DNA of 64,000 nt from assembly GCF_007743815.1 (NCBI RefSeq), contig NZ_CP036265.1:2932823-2996822 (forward strand), written 5' to 3'. The position numbers were made by a program, and so were the translations under genes. Under the pieces are notes generated by a model. It did no database searches. It saw only the letters and a program-made list of their open reading frames with translations, and was not told the DNA's origin. This stretch comes from Alienimonas californiensis. Lineage in GTDB: Bacteria > Planctomycetota > Planctomycetia > Planctomycetales > Planctomycetaceae. Positions within the stretch are counted from its first letter, which is position 1. The number at the start of each line of letters is the position of its first letter. This document shows positions 18,984 through 27,700 of the stretch, in pieces.

Positions 18984-19439
18984 ATGAACTGCCCGTTCTG
19001 CCGCGACAACGACACCAAGGTGATCGATTCCCGCCCCTCTGGCCCGGAGGCGATTCGTCGGCGGCGGGAATGCCTCGGGTGCGGCAAGCGGTTCACGACC
19101 TACGAGAAGATCGAGACCACGCCCTTGCGGGTCATCAAACGGGACCACTCCCGCGAGCCGTTCGACCGTGAGAAGGTGCGGGCTGGGGTGCTGATGGCCT
19201 GCCGCAAACGGCCCGTCACCAGCCTGCAGATCGACGCGCTGATCAACGATCTCGAAGCGGATCTGCTGGAAGAATACGAACGCGGCGACGTGCCGAGCCG
19301 GTTCATCGGCGATCAGGTATTGGATGCCCTGAAGGAGCTGGACGACGTCGCCGCGGTCCGGTTCGCCAGCGTGCTGCACGGCTATGAGGACGCCCGCGAC
19401 TTCGCCCAGAGCCTCGAATTGACGCGGCGCAGCCGCTGA
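18984..19439 (+). CDS. nrdR: transcriptional repressor NrdR
   Basis: Cytosolic ATP/dATP-sensing repressor of ribonucleotide reductase genes. 151 residues from the ATG at 18984, the usual NrdR length. The N-terminal zinc ribbon uses CPFC (residues 3-6) and CLGCGKRF (near 31-38). VIDSRPS follows the first Cys pair as in all NrdR proteins. The ATP-cone starts at RVIKRDHSREPFDREKV near 49-65. C-terminal RFASVLHGYEDARDF is the usual YRxFxD-like block (normally VAYIRFASVYR.F.D). Upstream in-frame starts would add Arg/Pro-rich sequence. No ribonucleotide reductase gene is in this window. Confidence 0.95.
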   Translation: MNCPFCRDNDTKVIDSRPSGPEAIRRRRECLGCGKRFTTYEKIETTPLRVIKRDHSREPFDREKVRAGVLMACRKRPVTSLQIDALINDLEADLLEEYERGDVPSRFIGDQVLDALKELDDVAAVRFASVLHGYEDARDFAQSLELTRRSR

Positions 19440-19513
19440 ACGGCGCCGCTCCGGCTTCGGGTGCGGCGTCGGGGCGGTGTTGCCGGGGGCGTGAAACGGT
19501 CGATGCTGACGGG

Positions 19514-20020
19514 GTGAACGATTTGCCCGCCCACCCCGTCGACGCCGCGTTCGCCGAACGCGATCCGTTTGCGGACGCCCGTGCCGTCCGTGAGCTGAAC
19601 TGGAGCGACCACCCCGCCCAGCGGCACCCGTGGTCGCTGGCGTTCCTCGCCGCGGCGACGCTGACGGTGGCCGTCGGGGCCGCGGAGATCTTCGATTCGA
19701 AATGGGCCGGCGTCGCGGCGGCGGTCGCCGCGGGGGTCGTCTTCCGCGGGTTCCTGCTGAAAACGAGCTTCACCCTCGACGACTCCGGCGCCGAAGCCCG
19801 CGGCACGCTGGGCGCCCATGTGCTGGCCTGGTCCGAAGTGACGCGGTTCCGGCACGACCCCGCCGGGGCCACGTTCAGCACCGCGGCCCGGCCGGGCCTG
19901 TGGGACAAGCTGACGGCGATGCGGGTCTCCTTCCCGCACAGCGGCGCCCGCCGCGACGTCGTCCGGTTCGTCCTCCCCCGCCTCCCGCCGGGCACGCCGG
20001 TGGTGGAAGAGGAGGAGTGA
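19514..20020 (+). CDS. membrane protein of unknown function, PH-like tail
   Basis: 168 residues from a GTG. An acidic soluble start is followed by two closely spaced membrane segments near 43-60 and 65-82. A C-terminal domain of strands follows (TSFTLDDSGAEARGT, VLAWSEVTRFRHD, VSFPHSG), which resembles the bacterial PH (YdbT/YcxB-like) domains that follow membrane hairpins. It ends in VVEEEE. The start codon lies 74 bases after nrdR on the same strand, so the two may be co-transcribed. The family assignment is tentative and the function unknown. Confidence 0.6.
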   Translation: MNDLPAHPVDAAFAERDPFADARAVRELNWSDHPAQRHPWSLAFLAAATLTVAVGAAEIFDSKWAGVAAAVAAGVVFRGFLLKTSFTLDDSGAEARGTLGAHVLAWSEVTRFRHDPAGATFSTAARPGLWDKLTAMRVSFPHSGARRDVVRFVLPRLPPGTPVVEEEE

Positions 20021-20030
20021 TTAGCTCACG

Positions 20031-20208
20031 GTCTCCCCTCGCCCCCTTTTGGGGGAGAGGGGCCGGGGGTGAGGGGGCAGCGGCTCCCACACGCTCTTCA
20101 CCGTCCGCCTCGCTCGCCCTTCGTTGGCGTCGGCACTGCATGGGCGGAGACGGGTGAACCGTGCGTCACCCTCACCCCCGACCCCTCTCCCTCAAGGGAG
20201 AGGGGGAA
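20031..20208. repeat. MITE-like composite repeat, family D copy 1
   Basis: About 178 bases beginning GTCTCCCCTCGCCCCC and ending AAGGGAGAGGGGG. The ends form a long imperfect inverted repeat (the CCCTCACCCCCGACCCC block near the right end complements GGCCGGGGGTGAGGG near the left end), with a less conserved core. It is located between the PH-like membrane gene and convergent hflX. Other copies are at 24405 and 49630, the latter inverted. Confidence 0.85.
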
Positions 20209-20223
20209 CCGGTCTGCCGCCGC

Positions 20224-21600
20224 TCACCCCGCCGCGGCGAGGGGGGCGGCGGCGTTCTCCTCCACCCGCTCCGGCCCGCCGGGGACCAGCCGCAGCACGC
20301 TGGTGCCGCTGAGCAGGTCGGCGTCGTGGGCCAGCTTGTCCGCCCAGCGGCGGCTCAGCCGGCAGCGGACGGTCACCCGGTCGCCGGCTTCGGCCCAGTC
20401 CTCGCCGTGGACGTCGGCGTGCTCCTGCAGGAAGGAGAGCAGCCGGCCGTTCGCCGGGGTGGTGTCCACCGCGGCTTCGACATACCCGCCGGCCAAACGG
20501 CGGGCGACCGCTTCCTCCAGGTCCGCCAGCCCCTCGCCCTCGGTGGCGGAGACCACGACGGCCTCCGGGTGATCGTGCACCAACCCGTCGAGGATGCTGC
20601 GGTCGTTCGCCCGGGCGGCGTCCGCCTTGTTGAGGACCAGCAACATGTTGTCAGTCGGTACGCCGATCTCTTCGAGTACCTCGTAGACCGTTTCGATGTG
20701 CTGCTCGGCCTCGGCGTCGCTGCTGTCCACGACATGCAGGAGCAGGTCGGCCCGACGGGCTTCCTCCAGCGTGCTGCGGAAGGAGGCGACGAGGTGGTGC
20801 GGCAGATCGCGGACGAAGCCGACCGTGTCGCTCAGCAGCACGGTGTCGAAATCCGGAATCGTCCAACGCCGGGTGCGGGTGTCGAGCGTGGCGAACAGTT
20901 TGTCGGCGACGTACACGTCCGCCCCGGTCAGGGCCCGGGTCAGCGTGCTTTTGCCGGCGTTGGTGTAGCCGACCATGCCGACAGTCGTTTGCAGTTCGGT
21001 CCGGCGGTCGGCCTCCCGCTCGCGGCGGCCCTCGATCTCGGTGAGTTTCTTTTTCAATTCCGCGATCCGCTTCTCGACGAGCCGGCGGTCGGTTTCGAGC
21101 TGCTTTTCACCCGGGCCGCGGCCGGAGCCGATGCCGCCCTCGATCCGCTCGAGGTGGGTCCACAGCCGTTTGAGGCGGGGCTTGAAGTAGAGGAGCTGGG
21201 CGAGTTCGACCTGAAGCTTTGCCTCGTGGGTCCGGGCGGTGCCGGCGAAAATGTCGAGGATCAGCTCGGAGCGGTCCACGATGATCGATTCGGTTTCCTT
21301 CTCCAGATTGCGGCCCTGGGCCGGGGAGAGGTTGTTGTCGAACACGATCAGATCGCAGCCGGTCGACTTGGCCAGCGTGGTGAGTTCCTGAACCTTGCCG
21401 GTGCCCAGACAGAGCCCCGGGTGGGGGTTCGGGCGGGACTGCGTGAGTTCGCCGACCACCTTGACGCCGGCGGTCTTGGCGAGCCCCTTCAGTTCGTCCA
21501 GCCGCCGATCGACGGGGCGGGCGTCGTCGGGGTCGTAAACTCCGACCAGCACCGCCTTACGGGCGCGGACACGGAGGTTGTCACGTTTCGGATCGGACAA
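20224..21600 (-). CDS. hflX: GTPase HflX
   Basis: Ribosome-associated GTPase that binds the 50S subunit and helps to rescue or split stalled ribosomes. 458 residues. The N-terminal HflX domain ends in the glycine-rich GGIGSGRGPGEKQLETDRR linker, cited by GSGRGPGEKQ. The coiled linker RIAELKKKL follows, then the G domain with P-loop GYTNAGKST, switch II DTVGFVRDLPHHL and NKAD. The C-terminal domain is acidic. The ATG at 21600 gives the normal family length. Monocistronic; converges on repeat D1. Confidence 0.95.
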   Translation of the reverse strand: MSDPKRDNLRVRARKAVLVGVYDPDDARPVDRRLDELKGLAKTAGVKVVGELTQSRPNPHPGLCLGTGKVQELTTLAKSTGCDLIVFDNNLSPAQGRNLEKETESIIVDRSELILDIFAGTARTHEAKLQVELAQLLYFKPRLKRLWTHLERIEGGIGSGRGPGEKQLETDRRLVEKRIAELKKKLTEIEGRREREADRRTELQTTVGMVGYTNAGKSTLTRALTGADVYVADKLFATLDTRTRRWTIPDFDTVLLSDTVGFVRDLPHHLVASFRSTLEEARRADLLLHVVDSSDAEAEQHIETVYEVLEEIGVPTDNMLLVLNKADAARANDRSILDGLVHDHPEAVVVSATEGEGLADLEEAVARRLAGGYVEAAVDTTPANGRLLSFLQEHADVHGEDWAEAGDRVTVRCRLSRRWADKLAHDADLLSGTSVLRLVPGGPERVEENAAAPLAAAG

Positions 21601-22205
21601 GCGGCGGTTTCAGTTCGAATACGACATGGGGAACGCGAGCATTCTACGCTCCGCGGACCCGGCAGACACGGGGGATCGCCGATGCGTTCGCCCGGGGCCC
21701 CATCGCCTGTCGGCGACGGCGAAGCGGGGGACCGAGCGCGAGACGGAGCCACGACGAGGCCGGCGCAGAGAAACGGCCCGGTCGCCGAGGGGCGAGCCGG
21801 GCCGGTGCGGTAACGCGGGGGGGGAAGGGGTCGGCAGGCGGGATGGGTCGAGGGGCGGCGCCGAGTCGCCCCACCGGTCTCAATGACGCTCTGCGGTTCC
21901 CTCGAAACCGTGTTGCGGAGCGTCGGGTGTCACTCTCCGCCAGACCGAAATGCAGCGGACGTGCCAGTTCGATGGGAAATGTCGTTGCATTGACGGAAGT
22001 CCTTACCGCGTCGCAGGATCCGGGCTCAAGTTTCCGCGGTGGCGAACCGGGGGGCCGGGTCGGATTGTCGATCTTGCAAGCCCTTCGCCCCGCCGCCGGC
22101 GGTTTTTGCCGACCGAAGTCCGCCGTGATCCGGCGGCTCGCGGCGCCCGTTCCGGGGGCGCGGGGGATACAATCTCCCGCCCCGGCACCCGTTGGATGAA
22201 TCGCC
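21601..22205. other. 605-base gene-free stretch between hflX and the NfeD-class gene
   Basis: Several frames are open but give Arg/Ser-rich translations without domains. A long-range hairpin is possible around 21888-21930 (GACGCTC pairs with GAGCGTC). The part from about 21890 to 22040 is visibly less GC-rich than its surroundings. A GCCGCCGGCGG stem followed by TTTTT at about 22092-22107 could terminate an unseen short transcript. I could not match any known RNA family. Confidence 0.35.
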
Positions 22206-24383
22206 ATGCGCTCCCGCCTGCTCGCCGCCGCCCTGCTGCTTTCGGGACTGGGCGCCGGGACCGCCGCCGCCCGGGCGCAGGAGGCGGCCCCCGCCGCCGA
22301 CGCCACCAAGGCGCCGCCCGCGGCGCTGGTGAAGGTCGGCAGCCCGGTAGACGAGGCCGTCGTCGGCACCGTGCAGAACGCTGCCCTTAAGCTCCAACGA
22401 CAGAGCGAAGACGCCGGCGTCCGCGGCGTGCTGGTGCTCGAACTCACTCCCGGCTCCAGCCGCTTCGGCCCGGTGCGGGACCTCGCCCAGTTCCTCACCT
22501 CCGCCGAACTGTCCGACGTGCGGACTGTCGCCTGGGTCCCGGAGAGCGTGGACGGCAACAACGCGATCGTGGCCCTGGCCTGCGAGGAGATCGTCCTGCA
22601 CCCGGACGCCGAACTGGGCGATCTGGGCCGCGGCCGGGCGCTCGAACCGGCGGACGAGGCGTTCGTGCTGGCGTTGGCGGAGAAGCGGCACAACCGGCTG
22701 GTCTCCCCGGCGCTGGTCCGCGGGCTGGCGGACCCGGGGCAGGCCGTGTTGAAGGTCACGCTGGGCGAGGGGGCGAACGCGGAGACGCGGCTCGTCACCC
22801 CCGCGGAGCTGAAGGAGATCCGCGAGTCCGCCCCCGGCGACGTGCAGGTGGACCGCATCAAAGAGGAGGGCGTGCCCGGCCGCTTCAGCGGGGAGCGGGC
22901 CCGGGCGCTGGGGATTCTCGCCGCCGCCACGGCCGAAACCAAGAACGACGTGGCCCGGCTGTACGACCTGCCCACGCTCCGCACCGCGGCGGCGGCCGGC
23001 GGCGTGCCGGACGTCGCCTACATTCGCATCGACGAACCGATCGAGCCGATCATCGGCGAGTTCGTCAAACGGCAGATCGACCGCAGCGTCGCCCGTGGGG
23101 CGAACCTGATCGTGTTCGAACTGACCAGCCGCAGCGGCTCGCTGGTGACGGCCCAGGACCTCGCCACGCGGATCGCGGACCTGTCCGAGCGGAACGTGCA
23201 CACCGTCGCGTTTGTCCCGCAGGAGGCCTTCGGCACCGCGGCGATGGTCGCGTTGGCCTGCGACGAGTTGTACATGGAAACCGGCGCCCGCATTGGCCGC
23301 GTCGGCCGGCTGACCGAGGCCGACGGGGAGGCCGCCGCCGAAGACGTGGCTCTCGCCCGGCAGGAATTGAAGTTCCTCGCGGAGCAGAAGGGCCGCCCGC
23401 CCGCGATCGCCGAGGCCCTCGCCGACCCGGCGTTGGAAGTCTTCGCCGTCACCAACGCCCGCACCGGCCGGGAGTGGTACCTCACCGACGCGGAGATCCA
23501 CGCCCAGGGCGACGAATGGCGCCGCGGCCCGCTCGTGCCGGAAACGCGGGCCGGCGAGGCGGTCGTCCTCACCGCGGACCGGGCGGAGGAACTGGGGCTG
23601 GCCCGTCCGCCAGTGGCCGATCTGGACGAACTCAAGCAGCGCCTCGGCGTGCCGGCGGACGTCGCGCTGAATCCGGTCGGCAAGACGTGGATGGACACCC
23701 TCGTCTTCGTGCTGAACACCAGCGCGGCGGTCTGGTTCCTGCTGTTCGCCGGGGCGGCGCTGCTCTATCTGGAGCTGCACTTTTTCACCGGGATCCTGGG
23801 GATCCTGTCGGTCACCTGTTTCGCCCTGTTCTTCTGGAGCCAGTTCCTCGGCGGGACGGCCGGCTGGCTGGAAATCACCCTGGCTCTGCTGGGGCTGGCC
23901 TGCCTCGCCATCGAGGCGTTCGTGATCCCCGGGTTCGGGGTGTTCGGCGTCACGGGCGGCCTGTTGGTGCTGGCCTCGTTGGTGATGGCGATGCAGACCT
24001 TCGGCGTGGGCTTCTCGACCGATCGCATGGCGACGTCGCTGGCCACGGTGGTCGCGGCGCTGGGCGGGGTGATTGTCTTCGGGATCGTTTCGAACCGCTT
24101 CCTGCCGCGGATGCCGTTGTTCAATCAGATGATCCTCGCCCCGCCGGGCATGGAAGTCGCCGGCCCGGCCCTGCGGCCGGACCTGTTGGAGGAAGTGGAA
24201 CGCCCCGTCGGCCCGCGGGTCGGCGACGAGGGCGTCACCCGCACCGCCCTGCGGCCCAGCGGGAAGGCGGAGATCGGCGGCGATTACCTCGACGTCGTCA
24301 GTGACGGCCCCTTCGTCGATCCGGACACCCCCGTCCGCATCACGAAGCTCGAAGGCCCCCGCGTCTTCGTCCGGGCGACCTGA
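22206..24383 (+). CDS. NfeD-class membrane protein with two ClpP/SppA-like domains
   Basis: 725 residues: signal peptide (about 1-25), two tandem crotonase/SppA-like domains (about 40-250 and 258-470), four or five membrane segments (about 500-642) and a C-terminal NfeD OB-fold (about 655-725, with GDEGVTRTALRPSGKAEI). The family is envelope-located and its single-domain homologues are serine proteases acting on membrane proteins such as stomatins. Here the positions that align with the nucleophile Ser carry Gly in both domains (DGNNAIVALAC and AFGTAAMVALAC), so proteolysis is doubtful. No stomatin gene is next to it. The alpha-2-macroglobulin gene follows on the same strand after repeat D2. 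Confidence 0.88.
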   Translation: MRSRLLAAALLLSGLGAGTAAARAQEAAPAADATKAPPAALVKVGSPVDEAVVGTVQNAALKLQRQSEDAGVRGVLVLELTPGSSRFGPVRDLAQFLTSAELSDVRTVAWVPESVDGNNAIVALACEEIVLHPDAELGDLGRGRALEPADEAFVLALAEKRHNRLVSPALVRGLADPGQAVLKVTLGEGANAETRLVTPAELKEIRESAPGDVQVDRIKEEGVPGRFSGERARALGILAAATAETKNDVARLYDLPTLRTAAAAGGVPDVAYIRIDEPIEPIIGEFVKRQIDRSVARGANLIVFELTSRSGSLVTAQDLATRIADLSERNVHTVAFVPQEAFGTAAMVALACDELYMETGARIGRVGRLTEADGEAAAEDVALARQELKFLAEQKGRPPAIAEALADPALEVFAVTNARTGREWYLTDAEIHAQGDEWRRGPLVPETRAGEAVVLTADRAEELGLARPPVADLDELKQRLGVPADVALNPVGKTWMDTLVFVLNTSAAVWFLLFAGAALLYLELHFFTGILGILSVTCFALFFWSQFLGGTAGWLEITLALLGLACLAIEAFVIPGFGVFGVTGGLLVLASLVMAMQTFGVGFSTDRMATSLATVVAALGGVIVFGIVSNRFLPRMPLFNQMILAPPGMEVAGPALRPDLLEEVERPVGPRVGDEGVTRTALRPSGKAEIGGDYLDVVSDGPFVDPDTPVRITKLEGPRVFVRAT

Positions 24384-24404
24384 GCACGGACTTGGCCGGG
24401 CAGC

Positions 24405-24581
24405 GTCTCCCCTCGCCCCCCTTTTTGGGCAGCGGCGCCGGGGGTGAGGGGGCAACGGCGCCCGAAGGCTCTTCAATGCTTCATTCTCCCTCTCCGCCGG
24501 GGCGAGACAGGCTGAGCGGACCCCGGCGAACCGTGCTTCGGCCGCTCGCCCCCGACCCCTCTCTCTTGAGGGAGAGGGGGG
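24405..24581. repeat. MITE-like composite repeat, family D copy 2
   Basis: Same orientation as copy 1: starts GTCTCCCCTCGCCCCCC and ends GAGGGAGAGGGGG about 177 bases later, with matching GGCGAACCGTGC and CGCCCCCGACCCCTCTC blocks. It is the most diverged of the three copies. It occupies half of the 349-base space before the alpha-2-macroglobulin gene; the remaining ~150 bases show no other feature. Confidence 0.8.
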
Positions 24582-24732
24582 AAGAAAATCTCCGAATCCG
24601 CTCTCGACGACCGGCGCGGGAAATGCGTGGCGGCGGATCGTTGCCCTCTGCGGAAAAACCGGGAACGGTGCGGCCGTTCGCGGCGTCCGTATCGCGACCG
24701 TCCGCGTTCCCCCCGCCCCCCGGTATTTCGCC

Positions 24733-27700
24733 GTGTCTCGCCCGATTCTTGCCGTCGCCGCGCTGCTGGGCGCGTCGCTCGGACTGCTCGCCATGACCTC
24801 CGCCGCCCAACCCCCGGACCCGGCCGGCCCCCGTGAGCGGGCCGCGGCGCTGTTGAAAAAAGGCGACTACGCCGACGCCCTCAAGCTGTACGAGCAACTC
24901 CTCAAAAGCGGCGAGGCGAAGGGCCAGGTCGCCGCGGACGATCTGCGGGCCGCGCTGCGGGCGACGGACCAGCTCGGCCGGCAGGAACTGCAGGACGGCC
25001 TCCGCGAGACCGCGTTGGCGGCCCGTCCGAACGACCCATTCCTCATCCGGGCCGCGGCCGAGTCGCTGCTGAACGGCTTCCACTACGGGTACGTCATCGA
25101 CGGCGAGTTCACCCGCGGGCAGCAGCGCCGGGGCGGGAACTGGACGCAGGTCTTCGACTGGGACCGCGTGCGGGCCCTGCAATTGCTGGTGGGCGGCCTG
25201 CCTCACGCGACCGCGGAGGCGATGGGCGGCGACGGCGCGGCCGGCAGCTACCGCGTGACGCTCGCCGATGCCGTGATGAACGGCCGCGAGGGCAACTCCG
25301 CCTGGTTGCTCCAGACCCTCACCGACCTAGAAACCCTGCCGGACCGAGCCGATCCGGACCCGATCCGCCAAGCCGCCGACCCCTCCGGCGCCCCGGTGAC
25401 GGCGGACGGTGACCCGGTGTTCTACGGTGTGCCGGCCGCCTGGGAGGCGGCAAGCAGCGACGGCGAACGCTGGCGTTGGGCCTTGGCCGAGGCCGCGAAG
25501 TTCGGGCCGGACTGGGCCGCCGCCGCCGACCTGAACCGGGCGCAGTTCCTCGAAACGCAGTTCGGCGTCGGCACGCTCTCCGGCCAGTTGGACGGTCTGC
25601 TGGGTGAGGACGGCACCGAGGACGCCGGCCCTTGGGCGCTCTCCACGCTGAAGGACACGGAGACGATCGCCCGCCTCGCCACCGGTCCCAAGCGGTTCCC
25701 GCTGCCGGAGGAGCACAACCATCTGGCCCTCTATCAGCAGGTCGGCGGGGGCGAAACGGATTCCGCTGTCACGGCGCTGAACGGACTCGCCGGCGTCTAT
25801 CAGAACCGCCGCCAGTATCCCGCCGCGGTGAAGGTCTGGGATCGGGTGATCGAACATCCGAAGGCCGCCCCGGCGGAGAAGCGGAGCGCCGAGATTGCCC
25901 GGGAGCAGATCGTCGGCGCCTACGCCGCTTTCGAGCCGGAACCCGTCGGCCCCGCCGGGACCGAGGCGTCCGTCGCGCTCACCTACAAGAACGCGGAGAA
26001 GGCCACCCTGCGGGCCTACCGCGTGAACGAGCGCAAGTGGTTCGAACAGACCATGCGCGAACTGACGAAGGCGGCCGGCACGGACTTTCAGAACGAGATG
26101 TCCGGCGATCTGCTCAACCTGTGGTGGGCCGGAAAAGAGGCCTACACCGAGGGGCCGATCGGCGAATGGACGATCGAACTGGACCCGCCGGCGGACCACA
26201 CCCCCGCCCGGAAGACGATCGAGACCCCGCTGAAGGAGGCCGGGCTGTACTTCGTCGCGGCGGAACTGCCCAACGGGCGGACCTACGGCGTCTCCGTGCA
26301 GCGGGCCGATCTGGCGATCGCAGTCAAGCCGCTGGTCGGCAGTCGGGCCCTGTGGATCGTCACCGACGCTGCCACCGGCGCCCCGGTCGAGGGGGTGAAG
26401 CTCGATCTGCTGGGCTACGGCTACGAGTGGATTCGCCCCCCCGGCCGCCGGGCGCTGAAGACGATCCGCCGCACCGCCGTCACCGGCCCCGACGGCGCCG
26501 CGACGGTGCCGGAAGGCAACGATTCGCAGCAGATCTACCAGTGGTTCGCCACCGCGTCGAAACCGGCCGGCGGGGACGAACCGGCCCGCTTCGGCGCCTT
26601 CGGGTTCTCCGACCGCACCTTCGGGGCGGAGCAGATCGGCGGCCCGCTCGGCGACGTGCAGATGAAGGCCTACGCCGTCAGCGATCGCCCCGCCTACCGC
26701 CCCGGCGACACGGTGAACCTGAAGGGCTGGTACCGCCGGGCCGGCTACGCCCTGCCGACCGACGCCCAGGAGCCGCAGCGCCGGCTCAAGGTGGTGATCA
26801 ACGACCCGCGGGGCGAGGAGCTGCTGTCGCAGGAAGTTGAGGCGGACGAGTTCGGGGCGTTCCAGGTCTCGCTGGAACTCGGTGGGGAGGCCACGCTGGG
26901 CCAGTACCACGCCAGCGTCGGCGAGGCTCGGAACTTCCCCAGCACCCAGCAGCACGCGCTGAACTTCCGCGTCGAGGAGTACCGCAAACCGGAGTTCGAG
27001 GTCACCGTCGACGCCCCCGCCGAGCCGATCGTGCTGGGCGAGGAGTTCACCGCGACCGTGCGGGCGGAGTACCTGTTCGGCGGCCCGGTCGCCGGCGGCG
27101 TGCTGAGCTACAAGGTGACCCGCACCGTCGAGGACGCCGGCTGGCATCCCTACGACCCGTGGGAGTGGCTGTACGGCCCGGCCTACTGGAGCTGGGCGCC
27201 CGGCTATCAGCAGCCGGACCCCTACGGTTACGGCCGCATGGGGGGGCCGTGGCGGGGGAACGACCCAGAGGAGGTCGTCGCCGAGGGCGACGCCGCGCTG
27301 GGCGAGGACGGGACCTTCAAGATCCCGCTGGACAGCTCTCTCGCCAAGGCCCTGAACGCCGACGCCGACCATCGCTACACGATCACCGCCGAGGTGACGG
27401 ACGCCAGCCGCCGCACGGAGACCGGCGGGGGTTCGGTGCTCGCCGCCGCCGTGCCCTTCCGCGTGTACGGCTACGCCGACTACGGCTACGCGGTCGCCGG
27501 GGAACCAATCGGCGTGAACTTCACCGCCCGCACCGCCGGCGGGGAACCGCTGCGTCAGGTGGGCGAACTGGCCGCGTTCCGCCTCACCGGCGGACCCGAC
27601 GGCAAGACCGTCGCCACCCCGCTGGAACAGACCCCCGAACCGGCAATCGACGCCGACGGCGTCGTCTCCGCCCGCTTCCTGTTCCCAACCCCCGGCCAGT

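Noticed and set aside
20031-20208. Insertion sequence
   Set aside because: No open frame with transposase motifs and only about 178 bases; treated as a non-autonomous repeat.
22026-24794. Long minus-strand open frame opposite the NfeD-class gene
   Set aside because: Shadow of the real gene; it also runs through repeat D2, which is non-coding.
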